Positions 42,772-51,669 of a DNA stretch of 64,000 bases are shown here, piece after piece. Every line of letters starts with the position of its first letter. Position 1 is the stretch's first letter. The notes below the pieces were generated by a model. It saw only the letters and a list, made by a program, of their open reading frames with translations, searched no databases and had not been told where the DNA came from. The translations under genes were made by a program, and so were the position numbers. Where the stretch lies: contig NZ_NJIX01000007.1 in assembly GCF_002209485.1 (NCBI RefSeq), positions 62,001 to 126,000 of the forward strand, read 5' to 3'. Origin of the DNA: Achromobacter sp. HZ34 (GTDB lineage Bacteria > Pseudomonadota > Gammaproteobacteria > Burkholderiales > Burkholderiaceae_B).

Positions 42772-43776
42772 ATGCCTTCCGCGACAGCACCTTCAGACGT
42801 CTCAGACACCTTGCTTCTCATCCCCGCGCCTGACGTGCTGGCCTTGCTGGACCGCGACGCCACCATGGCCGCCGTGCGCCAGGCCTTCGTGCAACACAGC
42901 GCCGGCACGGGCCGCGTGTTTCCGATGATCCGCGAGTCGGTGGGAAGCAATGCGGTGTTCGGGATCAAGGCCGGTGACATCGCGCCGGACAATGTCCTGG
43001 GTTTCAAGGCGGCCGGCTTCTGGCCGGGCAATACCGCCCATGGCAAAGGGGCGCACCAGGCCACCATCATGCTTTTCGATCCGGCCACCGGACGTCCGGT
43101 CTGCCTGCTCGATGGCAACCACGTCACCACCTTGCGTACCGGTGCGGCCGGCGCTATCGGCATCGACCTGTTCGCGCGCAAGGATGTTCGTAGCCTTTGC
43201 CTGTTCGGCACCGGCGTGCAGGCGCGCATCCATCTGGAATATGCGCTGCAGGTCCGTTCCTCGCTGGTGTCGGTGACCTACCTGACCGTGGACGGTGCCA
43301 GCGATCCCGGCTTCGAAAGCGATTTCACCGCCCGCCATGGGGACCGTTGCGCACTCAAGCATGCGACGGACGCCGACCAGGCCGTGGCTGCCGCCGACCT
43401 GGTGATCACGGCCACGCCCAGCCGCAAGCCGCTGTTCGGCAATGAAGCGGTACAGGCTGGCACGCATGTCAACGCGGTGGGCGCGGACACCATAGGCAAG
43501 CGCGAATTGCCGGAAGGTCTGCTGCAACGCGCCCGGCTGTTCGTCGATGACGGGCGCCAGTCCGCCAATGTGGGCGAAGGGCAGTGGGCCAAGGAATGCC
43601 CTGCAACGGAGATCGGCACCGTCATCCTGGGCGAACAGTCCTATGTACGCGAGGCGGGCGCCATCACCGTTTTCGATATGACGGGGCTGGCGCTGCAGGA
43701 TCTGGTGGTGGCCCAAATGATTTTCGATGGCGCCCGCAAGGCGGGGCGCGGCATGGCGATTACGTGGCCTTGGTAA
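42772..43776 (+). CDS. Ornithine cyclodeaminase/mu-crystallin family protein
   Basis: 334 aa NAD(P)-dependent enzyme. Family strings are FGIKAGD, GHPTGRPV-like DPATGRPVCLLDGNHVTTLRTGAAGAIGIDLFARKD, and the Rossmann motif LFGTGVQARIHLEYALQV (GxGxxA). VITATPSRKPLF and HVNAVGADTIGKREL follow. Members include ornithine cyclodeaminase, alanine dehydrogenase (archaeal), ketimine reductase and SbnB. The start at 42772 (MPSATAPSD) avoids upstream regulator-site DNA translated in the longer frame. It is the first gene of the operon continuing through the PLP lyase, amidohydrolase, Bug receptor and MlrC-cupin genes. Confidence 0.88.
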   Translation: MPSATAPSDVSDTLLLIPAPDVLALLDRDATMAAVRQAFVQHSAGTGRVFPMIRESVGSNAVFGIKAGDIAPDNVLGFKAAGFWPGNTAHGKGAHQATIMLFDPATGRPVCLLDGNHVTTLRTGAAGAIGIDLFARKDVRSLCLFGTGVQARIHLEYALQVRSSLVSVTYLTVDGASDPGFESDFTARHGDRCALKHATDADQAVAAADLVITATPSRKPLFGNEAVQAGTHVNAVGADTIGKRELPEGLLQRARLFVDDGRQSANVGEGQWAKECPATEIGTVILGEQSYVREAGAITVFDMTGLALQDLVVAQMIFDGARKAGRGMAITWPW

Positions 43777-43838
43777 GGGGCCGTGGACAGGCACTGATGA
43801 ACCCGCCACGTGAATAGCTTGAACCAGGAATAGCATTG

Positions 43839-44981
43839 ATGACGCAGTTCAAAAACCCGATATATATCGATCCGCGCACCGGCAAGACGTATCCGCTGTC
43901 GGATATCCGGTGGCGCTCGGACGACCACAATCCCCTGATGGTGACCCCGCTTGCCGGCATCGGCCGCGACGACATCGAGACGCGGCGGCGTTCCATCTGG
44001 CGTTACCAGGCGGCCTTGCCGGCCCCCATCGCCGATGCCGTCAGCCTGGGCGAGGGATGTACCCCGCTGATCCAGCGCAACTGGGGCCAGGCACGGCCGT
44101 ATTTCAAGCTGGAATGGTTCAACCCCACCAGCAGCTTCAAGGACCGCGGCGCCGCGGTGATGGTTTCCTGGCTGCGCCAGCAAGGCGTGCCCAAGATACT
44201 CGAAGACAGTTCGGGTAATGGCGGCGCCGCCATCGCCGCATTGGGCGCGGCAGCCGGCATGCAGGTGAAGATCCTGGCGCCTGCCTATACCCCCATCGCC
44301 AAGGTGGCGCAGATCCGCGCTTTTGGCGCCGAGGTGCAGTTGGTGGAAGGGCCGCGCGAGGAATCCGAACACGAGGCCATCCGTCAATCCGAGCAGATTT
44401 TCTATGCCAGCCATAACTGGCACCCCTTCTTTCTGCAGGGCACCAAGTCCCTGGCCTACGAGATCTGGGAAGACCTGAATTTCACGGCGCCGGATAACGT
44501 GATCATTCCCACCGGGGCGGGCAGCAACGTATTGGGCTGCCATATCGGTTTCAAGGAATTGCTGGCGGCTGGCCAGATCAAGAAACTGCCGCGCCTGTTC
44601 GTGGCACAACCCTTGAACTGTTCACCCATCGACGCCTGCTTCACGGCCGGTGTGGATACGCTGACCGATCGCCCTGTATCACCGACGATCGCCGAAGGCA
44701 CCGCCATCAAACGGCCCGTGCGCCTGCTGGAAAACCTGCAAGCCATCCGCGAAACCCAGGGTCAGACGGTGGCCCTGACGGAAGACCAGATACGCGCGGC
44801 CGTGCGCGCCATGGCGGCCATGGGGCTGTATGTGGAGCCGACTTGCGCATCGGCGGCCGCCGCCATCGATGTGTTGCTGGAGCGCGGCGCGATTCAAGCG
44901 AACGAGACCACGGTAGCCATCATGACCGGCACCGGCTTGAAATCGACCCAGTTCATGACCGAGCTTTTCGGTCAGCCCTGA
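43839..44981 (+). CDS. PLP-dependent threonine synthase-like lyase (fold type II)
   Basis: 380 aa. The PLP lysine lies in FNPTSSFKDRGAAVM (SFKDRG), and the phosphate-binding loop in EDSSGNGGAAIAALGAAAGM (SGNGG). IIPTGAGSNVLGCHIGFKEL forms the C-terminal part of the site. The pattern is that of threonine synthase/threonine dehydratase-like enzymes that eliminate or replace a beta or gamma substituent. ATG at 43839 is preferred over the TTG one codon earlier. Next to a cyclodeaminase-like enzyme it recalls SbnA/SbnB pairs that make or use diaminopropionate, but this sequence is more thr-synthase-like. Confidence 0.85.
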   Translation: MTQFKNPIYIDPRTGKTYPLSDIRWRSDDHNPLMVTPLAGIGRDDIETRRRSIWRYQAALPAPIADAVSLGEGCTPLIQRNWGQARPYFKLEWFNPTSSFKDRGAAVMVSWLRQQGVPKILEDSSGNGGAAIAALGAAAGMQVKILAPAYTPIAKVAQIRAFGAEVQLVEGPREESEHEAIRQSEQIFYASHNWHPFFLQGTKSLAYEIWEDLNFTAPDNVIIPTGAGSNVLGCHIGFKELLAAGQIKKLPRLFVAQPLNCSPIDACFTAGVDTLTDRPVSPTIAEGTAIKRPVRLLENLQAIRETQGQTVALTEDQIRAAVRAMAAMGLYVEPTCASAAAAIDVLLERGAIQANETTVAIMTGTGLKSTQFMTELFGQP

Positions 44982-45012
44982 AAACCGGCAGTACCCCTCT
45001 TCGGCAATAGAC

Positions 45013-46251
45013 ATGAACGATTATCTGCAACGTGCCCGCCTGGACCTCGACGAGTTGACCGCCATTCGTCACGACATCCACGCCCACCCCGAGCTGGGTT
45101 TCGAGGAAACCCGCACCGCCGAACTGGTGGCGGGGAAGCTGCGTGAATGGGGTATCGAAACCGTGACCGGCGTAGGCAAGCTGGGGGTGGTCGGCACCAT
45201 CGTCGGCAAGCGCGAAGGGGGTGGCAAAAGCAGCGGTGGTAAGAACGGCGGCGGCAAAGTCGGCGCCATCGGCCTGCGTGCCGACATGGATGCGCTGGCC
45301 ATGACGGAGACCAATGCCTTGCCGCACGCATCGCGCCATGTCGGCGTCATGCATGCCTGCGGCCACGATGGGCATACCACCATGCTGCTGGGCGCGGCCC
45401 GCGCCCTGGCGCGCGACCCCGACTTCGCGGGCACCGTACACCTGATTTTCCAACCGGCGGAGGAAGGCCGGGGCGGCGCCCTGGCGATGCTGGAGGCCGA
45501 TCTTTTCTCCCGCTTCCCCTGCGACCGGATTTTCGGCCTGCATTCCTATCCCACCATGCCGGTGGGCACGTTCGGCACGCGTCCCGACGCCTTCATGTCC
45601 GCCTCCGGCCGGTGGCAGGTGACGTTTTCGGGCACGGGCGGGCATGGCGGGATGACGCCGCACCTGGCCTCGGACCTGACGGTGGCGCAGGCGAATTTCG
45701 TCCTGGGCCTGCAGACCATCGTGTCGCGCAACGTGCCGCCAGACCAGACCGCCATCATCAGCGTGGGCCATATCCAGGCTGGCGATCCGCAGGCCATGAA
45801 TGTGATGCCGGCGAAATTGCATATCTCCGGCACGATGCGCGCCTTCAGCGCGGACGTGCAGGCATTGCTGGAGCAGCGCATCACGGAAATGGCGCATGCC
45901 CACGCGGCGATCCAGGGCGCCACGGCGACCGTCAAGTGCTGGTGGAATGCGGCCACGGTGATCAACGATGGGGCCGTCACGCAGGCCGCGGTGGCGGCGG
46001 CTGCGCGCGTGGTCGGCAACGACGGCGTCAATGGCGACATGCAGCGCCTGACCGCCGGCGAAGATTTTTCCTGGCTGCTGCAGAAGCGTCCCGGCGCCTT
46101 CGTATTCATCGGCAATGGCGTGCGCCAGGGCGATGGCGGCGGCAATCTGCATATGCCCAACTACGACTTCAACGACGAAGCGATTCCTTATGGCGTCGCC
46201 TATTGGTTATCCGTGGTCGACGGGGAATTAGGCAAGGCAGCCGGCGCCTGA
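45013..46251 (+). CDS. M20 family metallo-amidohydrolase (N-acyl amino acid/hippurate hydrolase type)
   Basis: 412 aa dinuclear-zinc amidohydrolase. Metal ligands are in HACGHDGHTTM (His114, Asp119 region; Cys116) and FQPAEEGRGGALAML (Glu150, Glu151), with GLHSYPTMPVGT and GHGGMTPH downstream; the dimerisation lid lies at about residues 195-310. It would release an amino acid from an N-acyl derivative. An unusual Gly/Lys-rich insert at residues 65-82 (KREGGGKSSGGKNGGGK) lies in a surface loop just before the ADMDAL strand. It is 31 bases after the PLP lyase gene. Confidence 0.9.
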   Translation: MNDYLQRARLDLDELTAIRHDIHAHPELGFEETRTAELVAGKLREWGIETVTGVGKLGVVGTIVGKREGGGKSSGGKNGGGKVGAIGLRADMDALAMTETNALPHASRHVGVMHACGHDGHTTMLLGAARALARDPDFAGTVHLIFQPAEEGRGGALAMLEADLFSRFPCDRIFGLHSYPTMPVGTFGTRPDAFMSASGRWQVTFSGTGGHGGMTPHLASDLTVAQANFVLGLQTIVSRNVPPDQTAIISVGHIQAGDPQAMNVMPAKLHISGTMRAFSADVQALLEQRITEMAHAHAAIQGATATVKCWWNAATVINDGAVTQAAVAAAARVVGNDGVNGDMQRLTAGEDFSWLLQKRPGAFVFIGNGVRQGDGGGNLHMPNYDFNDEAIPYGVAYWLSVVDGELGKAAGA

Positions 46252-46291
46252 GTCCGGCTTGATGTAAATAACATTCCAAGGGGTAGTGAAA

Positions 46292-47299
46292 ATGTTCGGA
46301 AAACAATACACCGGGGCGGTCCGCTGCAAGCTGGCTACCGCCGCCATCCTGGCCACGGCGCTGCTTACACCGCTGAGCGGCCACGCCGCGGATGCCACCT
46401 GGCCAGCCCGGCCGGTCACCGTCATCGTACCGTCCGCCGCGGGCGGCGGCGCCGACGTGCTGACCCGAGTGGTCGTGACGCATCTGGCCCAGGCCACGCA
46501 CCAGTCTTTCATCGTGGAAAATCGCCCCGGCGCGGGGGGATCGATAGGCATGGGCCAGATCAAGCGCGCGGCGCCCGATGGCTACACGATGGGGTACGGC
46601 AATCTGAATACGCTGGCGGTCAATCCGTCGCTGTTCAACCAGATACCTTACGACGCGTCCAAGGACTTCGCCTTGATCGGTCCCATGTTCACCCTGCCCA
46701 ACCTGGTGGTAGTGCGGGCGGACTCGCCTTACAAATCGATCGCGGATCTGGTCGCCGCCGCCAAGGCCAAGCCGGGCAAGCTGTTCTGGGCCGCGTCCAA
46801 CCTGGGTAGCAGCGGGCACATGGGCGGAGAGTTGTTCAAGCGCATGGCCAATATCGACACCTCTTTCGTGCCCTATAACGGCGACCCCGCATCGCTGACG
46901 GATCTGGCGGGCGGCCAGCTGGATTACACCATCACCAATGCCCCCATCGCCTGGCCCCTGGTGCAGGCCGGCAAGCTGCGCGCATTGGCGATCACCAGCA
47001 TCACGCGCGCGCCCGCGTTTCCGGACATTCCCACCATCGACGAATCCGGTTTCAAGGGTTATGACAACGGCGCCTGGGGCGGCTTGATCTTCCCGGCCGG
47101 GACGCCCAAGGCCATCGTCGATCGTGCCAGCGCGGTGCTGGAAGAGGTGATGAAGTCCGATGCGGTCAAGGCGGACCTGGCCAAGGCCTTCGCCACGCCC
47201 ACGCCGGGCAATCAACCCGATTTCGTCAAATTCGTTGCCGTTGAACAGAAGAAGTGGGCCGACGTGATTGCCTCCGCCCATATCGAGAAGCAGAACTGA
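46292..47299 (+). CDS. Bug family periplasmic solute receptor (TTT type)
   Basis: 335 aa. AAGGGG (46278-46283) placed eight bases before the ATG at 46292 decides that start over the GTG two codons earlier. The signal peptide ends near LSGHAADA (about residue 34). The mature part begins TWPARPVTVIVPSAAGGGADVLTRVVVTHLAQ, then FIVENRPGAGGSIGMGQIKRAAPDGYTMGYG and FVPYNGDPASLTDLAGGQLDY. It lies inside the amino-acid catabolic operon, two bases before the MlrC-cupin gene, so its ligand is likely that operon's substrate. Confidence 0.92.
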   Translation: MFGKQYTGAVRCKLATAAILATALLTPLSGHAADATWPARPVTVIVPSAAGGGADVLTRVVVTHLAQATHQSFIVENRPGAGGSIGMGQIKRAAPDGYTMGYGNLNTLAVNPSLFNQIPYDASKDFALIGPMFTLPNLVVVRADSPYKSIADLVAAAKAKPGKLFWAASNLGSSGHMGGELFKRMANIDTSFVPYNGDPASLTDLAGGQLDYTITNAPIAWPLVQAGKLRALAITSITRAPAFPDIPTIDESGFKGYDNGAWGGLIFPAGTPKAIVDRASAVLEEVMKSDAVKADLAKAFATPTPGNQPDFVKFVAVEQKKWADVIASAHIEKQN

Positions 47300-47301
47300 T
47301 C

Positions 47302-49140
47302 ATGCCGACTTCCACCACCGGACCGCGCATCGCCATACTGGGCTTTGCGATCGAATCCAACCGTTTCGCGCCGATTTCCACGCGCGAGGACTTCGTCACC
47401 AGGGCCTACCTGCGCGGCGACGCCCTGATGGCCGACGCCCGTAGCGATGCGCCGGCCATGACGCCCGAGATTCCGGCCTTCGTGCGCGACATGGATGGCG
47501 CCGGCGCCTGGACGCCGGTGCCCATCCTGTTCGCCAATGCGGAGTCGGGCGGTCCGGTGGAGCACGGTTTCTTCACCGACACCATGGTGGTATTCGAGGC
47601 CGGCTTGCGCGCGGCCTTGCCCGTGCAGGCGGTTTATATCTGCGAGCACGGCGCGGCCATCACCACCGAGTCCGACGATCCCGATGGCGAGGTCTTCGCC
47701 ATGGTGCGCCGTATCGTGGGGGACGCCATCCCCGTGGTCGCCACGGTGGACCTGCACGCCAATGTGTCGGACCGCATGGTCGACAGCGTGGATACCCTGA
47801 TCTCGTATCGCCGCAATCCGCACGTCGACATGGCCGAGCGCGGCGCCGACGCGGCGCGCGTCCTGCGCGAGCTGATGGCGGGCGGGGAGGTCTCGGTGGC
47901 ACACATCCGCATGCCCGTCTGCGCGCCGCCTACGCAGCTGTTGACGGCGCCCGGCACGGGGCCTTACGCCGACATGATTGCCTCGGCCGAAGCACTGCTG
48001 GACGATCCCCGCATCATCAATATTTCCGGGGTGGCGGGTTTCGTTTATGGCGATACGCCGAAGAACGGCCTGACGGTGATCGTCACCACGCGCAACGATC
48101 CCGCGTACGCGCGCCAGGTCGCGCTGGATCTGGCGCTGCCCGCGTGGCAAGGCCGCGCGGCCTTCACGCCGGAACTGACGTCGGTCGAACGGGCGGTGGC
48201 CCTGGCGCGTGCCGCCGGCGAAGACGAGCGGCTGCCCGCCGTGTGCCTGGCCGACGTTGCCGATAACCCCGGCGGCGGTGGCCGCGGCAATACGCCTTAT
48301 TTGCTGCAAGCCTTGCTGGCGGCGGATGTCCAGGGCGTGATCGTCGGCGTCATCACCGATGCAGCCTTGTGCGCCGAAGCGCATCGCCTGGGTGTCGATG
48401 CCTCGTTCCTGGCGCGCTTCAACCGGGAGGAGACCACGCTGTATTCGGACGCCTTCGAAACGCAGGCCCGGGTGCTGGCCTTGCGTGATGGCCAGGGCGT
48501 CGGGCGCCGGGGACAGTTGCAGGGTTGCCGCTACGACCTGGGGCCGTCGGTATTGCTGCGGATCGGCGGCATCGAGGTGGTGGTGGTGTCCAACCGCTAT
48601 CAATGCCACGAGCCCATGTTCTTCGAAATGTTCGGTCTGGACATCGCTGCCGCCAGGACCGTGGTGGTGAAGTCGCGCGGCCACTTCCGCGCGGCCTTCG
48701 ATGAGTTCTTCAAACCGGAACAGATCTACAACGTGGATGTGGCCGGCCTGACTTCGCCCGTGTTGGCGCGTTTCGATTTCCGGCGGCTGCCGCGGCCGGT
48801 GGTGCCCATGGACGCCATTGCGGAGTGGACGCCGAAGGTACGGATGCTGTCCAAGCGCAAGGCGGAGACTTTCGAGGGCTTGCTCACGCGCCCGGATCTC
48901 GTGATCGAACGCATCGTTTCCCACGGCAACGTCACGCCCGCGGACCAGCCTTATTGCCAGCCCCATGATGAATGGGTGATGGTGGTCTCAGGCTCGGCCC
49001 GGCTGCTGCTGGCCGGTGAAGAGCACACGCTGAATGCGGGCGACCACCTGCTGATTCCCGGCGGCGTCGAACATTGGGTGACCTACACGTCGCCCGATCA
49101 AGAGACGGTCTGGCTGGCGGTGCATATCAAGACGGAGTAA
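47302..49140 (+). CDS. MlrC (M81) metallopeptidase fused to a C-terminal cupin domain
   Basis: 612 aa. Residues 1-505 are a complete M81/MlrC protein: ILGFAIESNRFAPISTREDF at the start, EHGAAITTESDDPDGE, VATVDLHANVSDRMV (metal-binding DLHAN), SYRRNPHVDMAERG, LADVADNPGGGGRGNTPYLLQALL, and the MlrC C-terminal VVVKSRGHFRAAFDEFF. Residues about 507-612 form a cupin barrel: QPHDEWVMVVSGSARLLL (motif 1) and GDHLLIPGGVEHW (motif 2, G-x5-P-x-G-x2-H). MlrC degrades linearised microcystin peptides in sphingomonads; homologues elsewhere have unknown targets. The fused cupin is unusual for the family, which normally ends near residue 500. Confidence 0.88.
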   Translation: MPTSTTGPRIAILGFAIESNRFAPISTREDFVTRAYLRGDALMADARSDAPAMTPEIPAFVRDMDGAGAWTPVPILFANAESGGPVEHGFFTDTMVVFEAGLRAALPVQAVYICEHGAAITTESDDPDGEVFAMVRRIVGDAIPVVATVDLHANVSDRMVDSVDTLISYRRNPHVDMAERGADAARVLRELMAGGEVSVAHIRMPVCAPPTQLLTAPGTGPYADMIASAEALLDDPRIINISGVAGFVYGDTPKNGLTVIVTTRNDPAYARQVALDLALPAWQGRAAFTPELTSVERAVALARAAGEDERLPAVCLADVADNPGGGGRGNTPYLLQALLAADVQGVIVGVITDAALCAEAHRLGVDASFLARFNREETTLYSDAFETQARVLALRDGQGVGRRGQLQGCRYDLGPSVLLRIGGIEVVVVSNRYQCHEPMFFEMFGLDIAAARTVVVKSRGHFRAAFDEFFKPEQIYNVDVAGLTSPVLARFDFRRLPRPVVPMDAIAEWTPKVRMLSKRKAETFEGLLTRPDLVIERIVSHGNVTPADQPYCQPHDEWVMVVSGSARLLLAGEEHTLNAGDHLLIPGGVEHWVTYTSPDQETVWLAVHIKTE

Positions 49141-49202
49141 CAGGAGCGTGTACGAGGCCCACGTGACAGGGACTCGTCTGCATCCCCTCGGAGCGCGGCA
49201 GC

Positions 49203-50381
49203 TTACGCTGCCAGCGCCGCCGGCCATTGCGTGGAGTCGCGCAACAAGACGTCCCCATCCACCCGCGCGATATCGGTGTGGCCGCAGAAGGCCATGGTCA
49301 GGTCCAGTTCCTTCTGGATGATTTCCAAAGCCCGCGTGACACCCGCTTCGCCCAATGCGCCCAGGCCATACAGCATGGCACGGCCGATATAGACGCCGCG
49401 GGCACCGAGGGCCAGCGCCTTGAGTACGTCCTGGCCGCTGCGCACGCCGCTGTCCAGATGCACTTCCGTGCGGGCGCCCACGGCATCGACGATGGCGGGC
49501 AGGGCGCGGATGCTGGAAGGCGCGCCGTCCAGCTGCCGGCCGCCGTGGTTGGACACGATGATCGCGTCGGCGCCCACGCGCTGGGCCTGGCGTGCATCCT
49601 CGGCATCGAGGATGCCTTTCAGGATGAGCTTGCGCTCCCAGATCTTGCGGATCCAGGCGATGTCTTCCCACGTCACGGAAGGATCGTAATTGCGCGAACT
49701 CCAGTCGGCCATCGAAGCCATGTCGCCCACGCCTTCGGCATGGCCGACGATGTTGCCGAAGCTGCGGCGCCGGGTACCCAGCATGCGCAGGCACCATCCC
49801 GGCTTGCCCACCATATTGACCATGTTCGCCACCGTCAGGCGGGGCGGCGCGGTCAGCCCGTTCTTCAAGTCCTTGTGGCGCTGGCCGCTGATCGGCAGGT
49901 CCAGCGTCAGCACCAGGGCGTCGCAATGAGCCTCATGGGCGCGGCGCACCAGCTTCTCGACAAAGCGCCGGTCCCGCATCATGTACAGCTGGAACCAGAA
50001 AGGATGGCCGCCGGTGGCTTGCGCAATGTCTTCGATGGAGCAGATGCTGACGGTCGACAGGGTGAAGGGGATGCCGAAGCGCTGCGCCGCGCGCGCGGCC
50101 AGGATCTCGCCGTCCGCGTGGATCATGCCTGTCAGGCCGGTGGGCGCGATGGCCACCGGCATGCTTACCGCGCGGCCCAGCATGGTCGCGCCGGTATTGC
50201 GGGTGGTCACGTCCACGGCAACGCGTTGGCGCAGCAGCATGCGCTGGAAATCCAGCTCATTGGCGCGGTACGTGCCCTCGGTCCAGGAGCCGACATCGAC
50301 GTAGTCGTAGAACATCTTCGGCACGCGGCGGCGCGCCAGGACCCGCAGGTCCTCGATGCAGGTGATGCTGGTCTTGCTCAT
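49203..50381 (-). CDS. FMN-dependent alpha-hydroxy-acid oxidase/dehydrogenase (LldD/MdlB type)
   Basis: 392 aa TIM-barrel flavoenzyme that oxidises L-2-hydroxy acids. Motifs are MFYDYVDVGSWTEGTYRANELDFQR (N-terminal), VAIAPTGLTGMIHADGEILAARAA, FQLYMMRDR, LTLDLPISGQRHKDLKNGL, LILKGILDAEDA (FMN-contact Lys) and the active-site SNHGGRQLDGAPSS (His and Arg), then LDSGVRSGQDVLKALALGARGVYIGR. The start at 50381 gives a four-base ATGA overlap with the upstream Bug gene, so both belong to one unit. Lactate, mandelate or a longer hydroxy acid may be the substrate. Confidence 0.9.
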   Translation of the reverse strand: MSKTSITCIEDLRVLARRRVPKMFYDYVDVGSWTEGTYRANELDFQRMLLRQRVAVDVTTRNTGATMLGRAVSMPVAIAPTGLTGMIHADGEILAARAAQRFGIPFTLSTVSICSIEDIAQATGGHPFWFQLYMMRDRRFVEKLVRRAHEAHCDALVLTLDLPISGQRHKDLKNGLTAPPRLTVANMVNMVGKPGWCLRMLGTRRRSFGNIVGHAEGVGDMASMADWSSRNYDPSVTWEDIAWIRKIWERKLILKGILDAEDARQAQRVGADAIIVSNHGGRQLDGAPSSIRALPAIVDAVGARTEVHLDSGVRSGQDVLKALALGARGVYIGRAMLYGLGALGEAGVTRALEIIQKELDLTMAFCGHTDIARVDGDVLLRDSTQWPAALAA

Positions 50382-51343
50382 ACGGTGACGTGCGCGTCGT
50401 GGATGACCTTGGCCCACTTGGTCTTTTCTTCCTGGATGAAGGCGGCGAAACGCTCGACGCTGCCGCCGCCGTCCTCGGCGCCATAGGTCTTCATCTTTTC
50501 AACCACGTCGGGCTGGGCCAGGATGGTGTTGAGATCGGTGTTCAAACGCTTCACCAAGGCCGGATCCATGCCCGCCGGACCCACCAGGCCATACCAGGTG
50601 CTGGCGTCGAAGCCGGGATAGCCCAGTTCGGCAACCGTCGGCACGTTGGGCTGCGCGGGCGAGCGGCGCAGGCGCGTTTGCGCGATGGCGACCAGCTTGC
50701 CGCTGGCCACCTGGGGCGTGGCCGACGGCATGGTCTCGAAGCTGTAGTCGATCTGGCCGCCAAGCAGGTCCGCCATCATGGCGCCGGACCCGCGATAGGG
50801 CACGTGCAGCGCATCGATGCCGGCGCGCAGCTTGAACATTTCCAGCGCCAGATGCTGCACCGAACCCGGCCCGGCCGATCCGAACGTCACCGTGCCAGGC
50901 GACTTGCGGCAACGCTCGACCAGGGCCGGCAGCGTGCGCGCTGGCTGGTCGGCGCGGCACACCAGCAGGCTGGGCGAGATGCCGGCAAGCATGATGGGCG
51001 AGAAGTCGCGGTCGACGTCATAGCCCAGCTTGGGGTAGAGACTGGGCGCCACGGCGTGGTTGCTGAAATTGGTCATCAGCAGGCAGCTGCCGTCGGCGGG
51101 CTGCTTGACCAGGTAGTCCGCGGCGATGACGCCGGCGGCCCCAGCGCGGTTTTCCACGACGACGGAGATGTTCCACATCGCGCCCAGCTTCTGCGCCAGC
51201 AGGCGGCTGACCATGTCGGTACCGCCACCAGGCGGAAAGCCGACCACCAGGCGCATGGGGTTGGGCACGGAGCCCTGGGCGCGGACGGCAAACGGCAGCA
51301 GGGTCGCGGCGGCAGCCGCTGTCAGGACGTGGCGTCGGTTCAT
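50378..51343 (-). CDS. Bug family periplasmic solute receptor (TTT type)
   Basis: 321 aa. AAGGAGACAGAG immediately before the ATG at 51343 fixes the start, despite an open frame to 51586. The signal peptide is MNRRHVLTAAAAATLLPFAVRAQ, with a double Arg. The mature part is PMRLVVGFPPGGGTDMVSRLLAQKLGAMW, VVVENRAGAAGVIAADYLVKQPADG, VPYRGSGAMMADLLGGQIDYSFE. It precedes and overlaps the FMN-dependent hydroxy-acid oxidase gene, so it likely captures a 2-hydroxy acid. Confidence 0.92.
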   Translation of the reverse strand: MNRRHVLTAAAAATLLPFAVRAQGSVPNPMRLVVGFPPGGGTDMVSRLLAQKLGAMWNISVVVENRAGAAGVIAADYLVKQPADGSCLLMTNFSNHAVAPSLYPKLGYDVDRDFSPIMLAGISPSLLVCRADQPARTLPALVERCRKSPGTVTFGSAGPGSVQHLALEMFKLRAGIDALHVPYRGSGAMMADLLGGQIDYSFETMPSATPQVASGKLVAIAQTRLRRSPAQPNVPTVAELGYPGFDASTWYGLVGPAGMDPALVKRLNTDLNTILAQPDVVEKMKTYGAEDGGGSVERFAAFIQEEKTKWAKVIHDAHVTV

Positions 51344-51669
51344 CTCTGTCTCCTTGTCTTTTTTGCGCCGCGTCATCGTGTGGACGCGGCGTTGGCGATG
51401 GCGGAAGTGTAGGGAGCGCAGCCGCTGGCTAGCAACGTTGAAATATTTGAATCGACGCTGAGTTTTTCTCACAGGGCAGGGGAGGCCACAGGAGGGACGC
51501 ACGCGGAGGGGCATGGGAAGACGACGCAAGAAGTGGCCGCAAGAGTTTTTCTTGAAAGGTGCCGCAATATTTCTCGCTTGGCCCACGGCAGGGGCATTCC
51601 TACACTTTGAATCTCCGCCGCGTGGCTGATTGTTTTCATGCCTTCCGCCGGCACCAGAACGAGAAACCC
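51344..51669. promoter_or_regulatory. Divergent promoter region (Bug receptor / enoyl-CoA hydratase)
   Basis: 326 bases separate the minus-strand Bug gene and the plus-strand enoyl-CoA hydratase. GAGTTTTTCTCA (51461-51472) and AGAGTTTTTCTTG (51542-51554) are similar short words, and GAAATATT (51440-51447) recurs in inverted form as AATATTTC (51567-51574). No perfect operator or ORF stands out, and no regulator is adjacent. Confidence 0.4.

Noticed and set aside
43839-44981. Genuine threonine synthase (thrC)
   Set aside because: It lies in a catabolic operon without homoserine or threonine genes and is shorter than typical thrC; only family-level assignment is justified.
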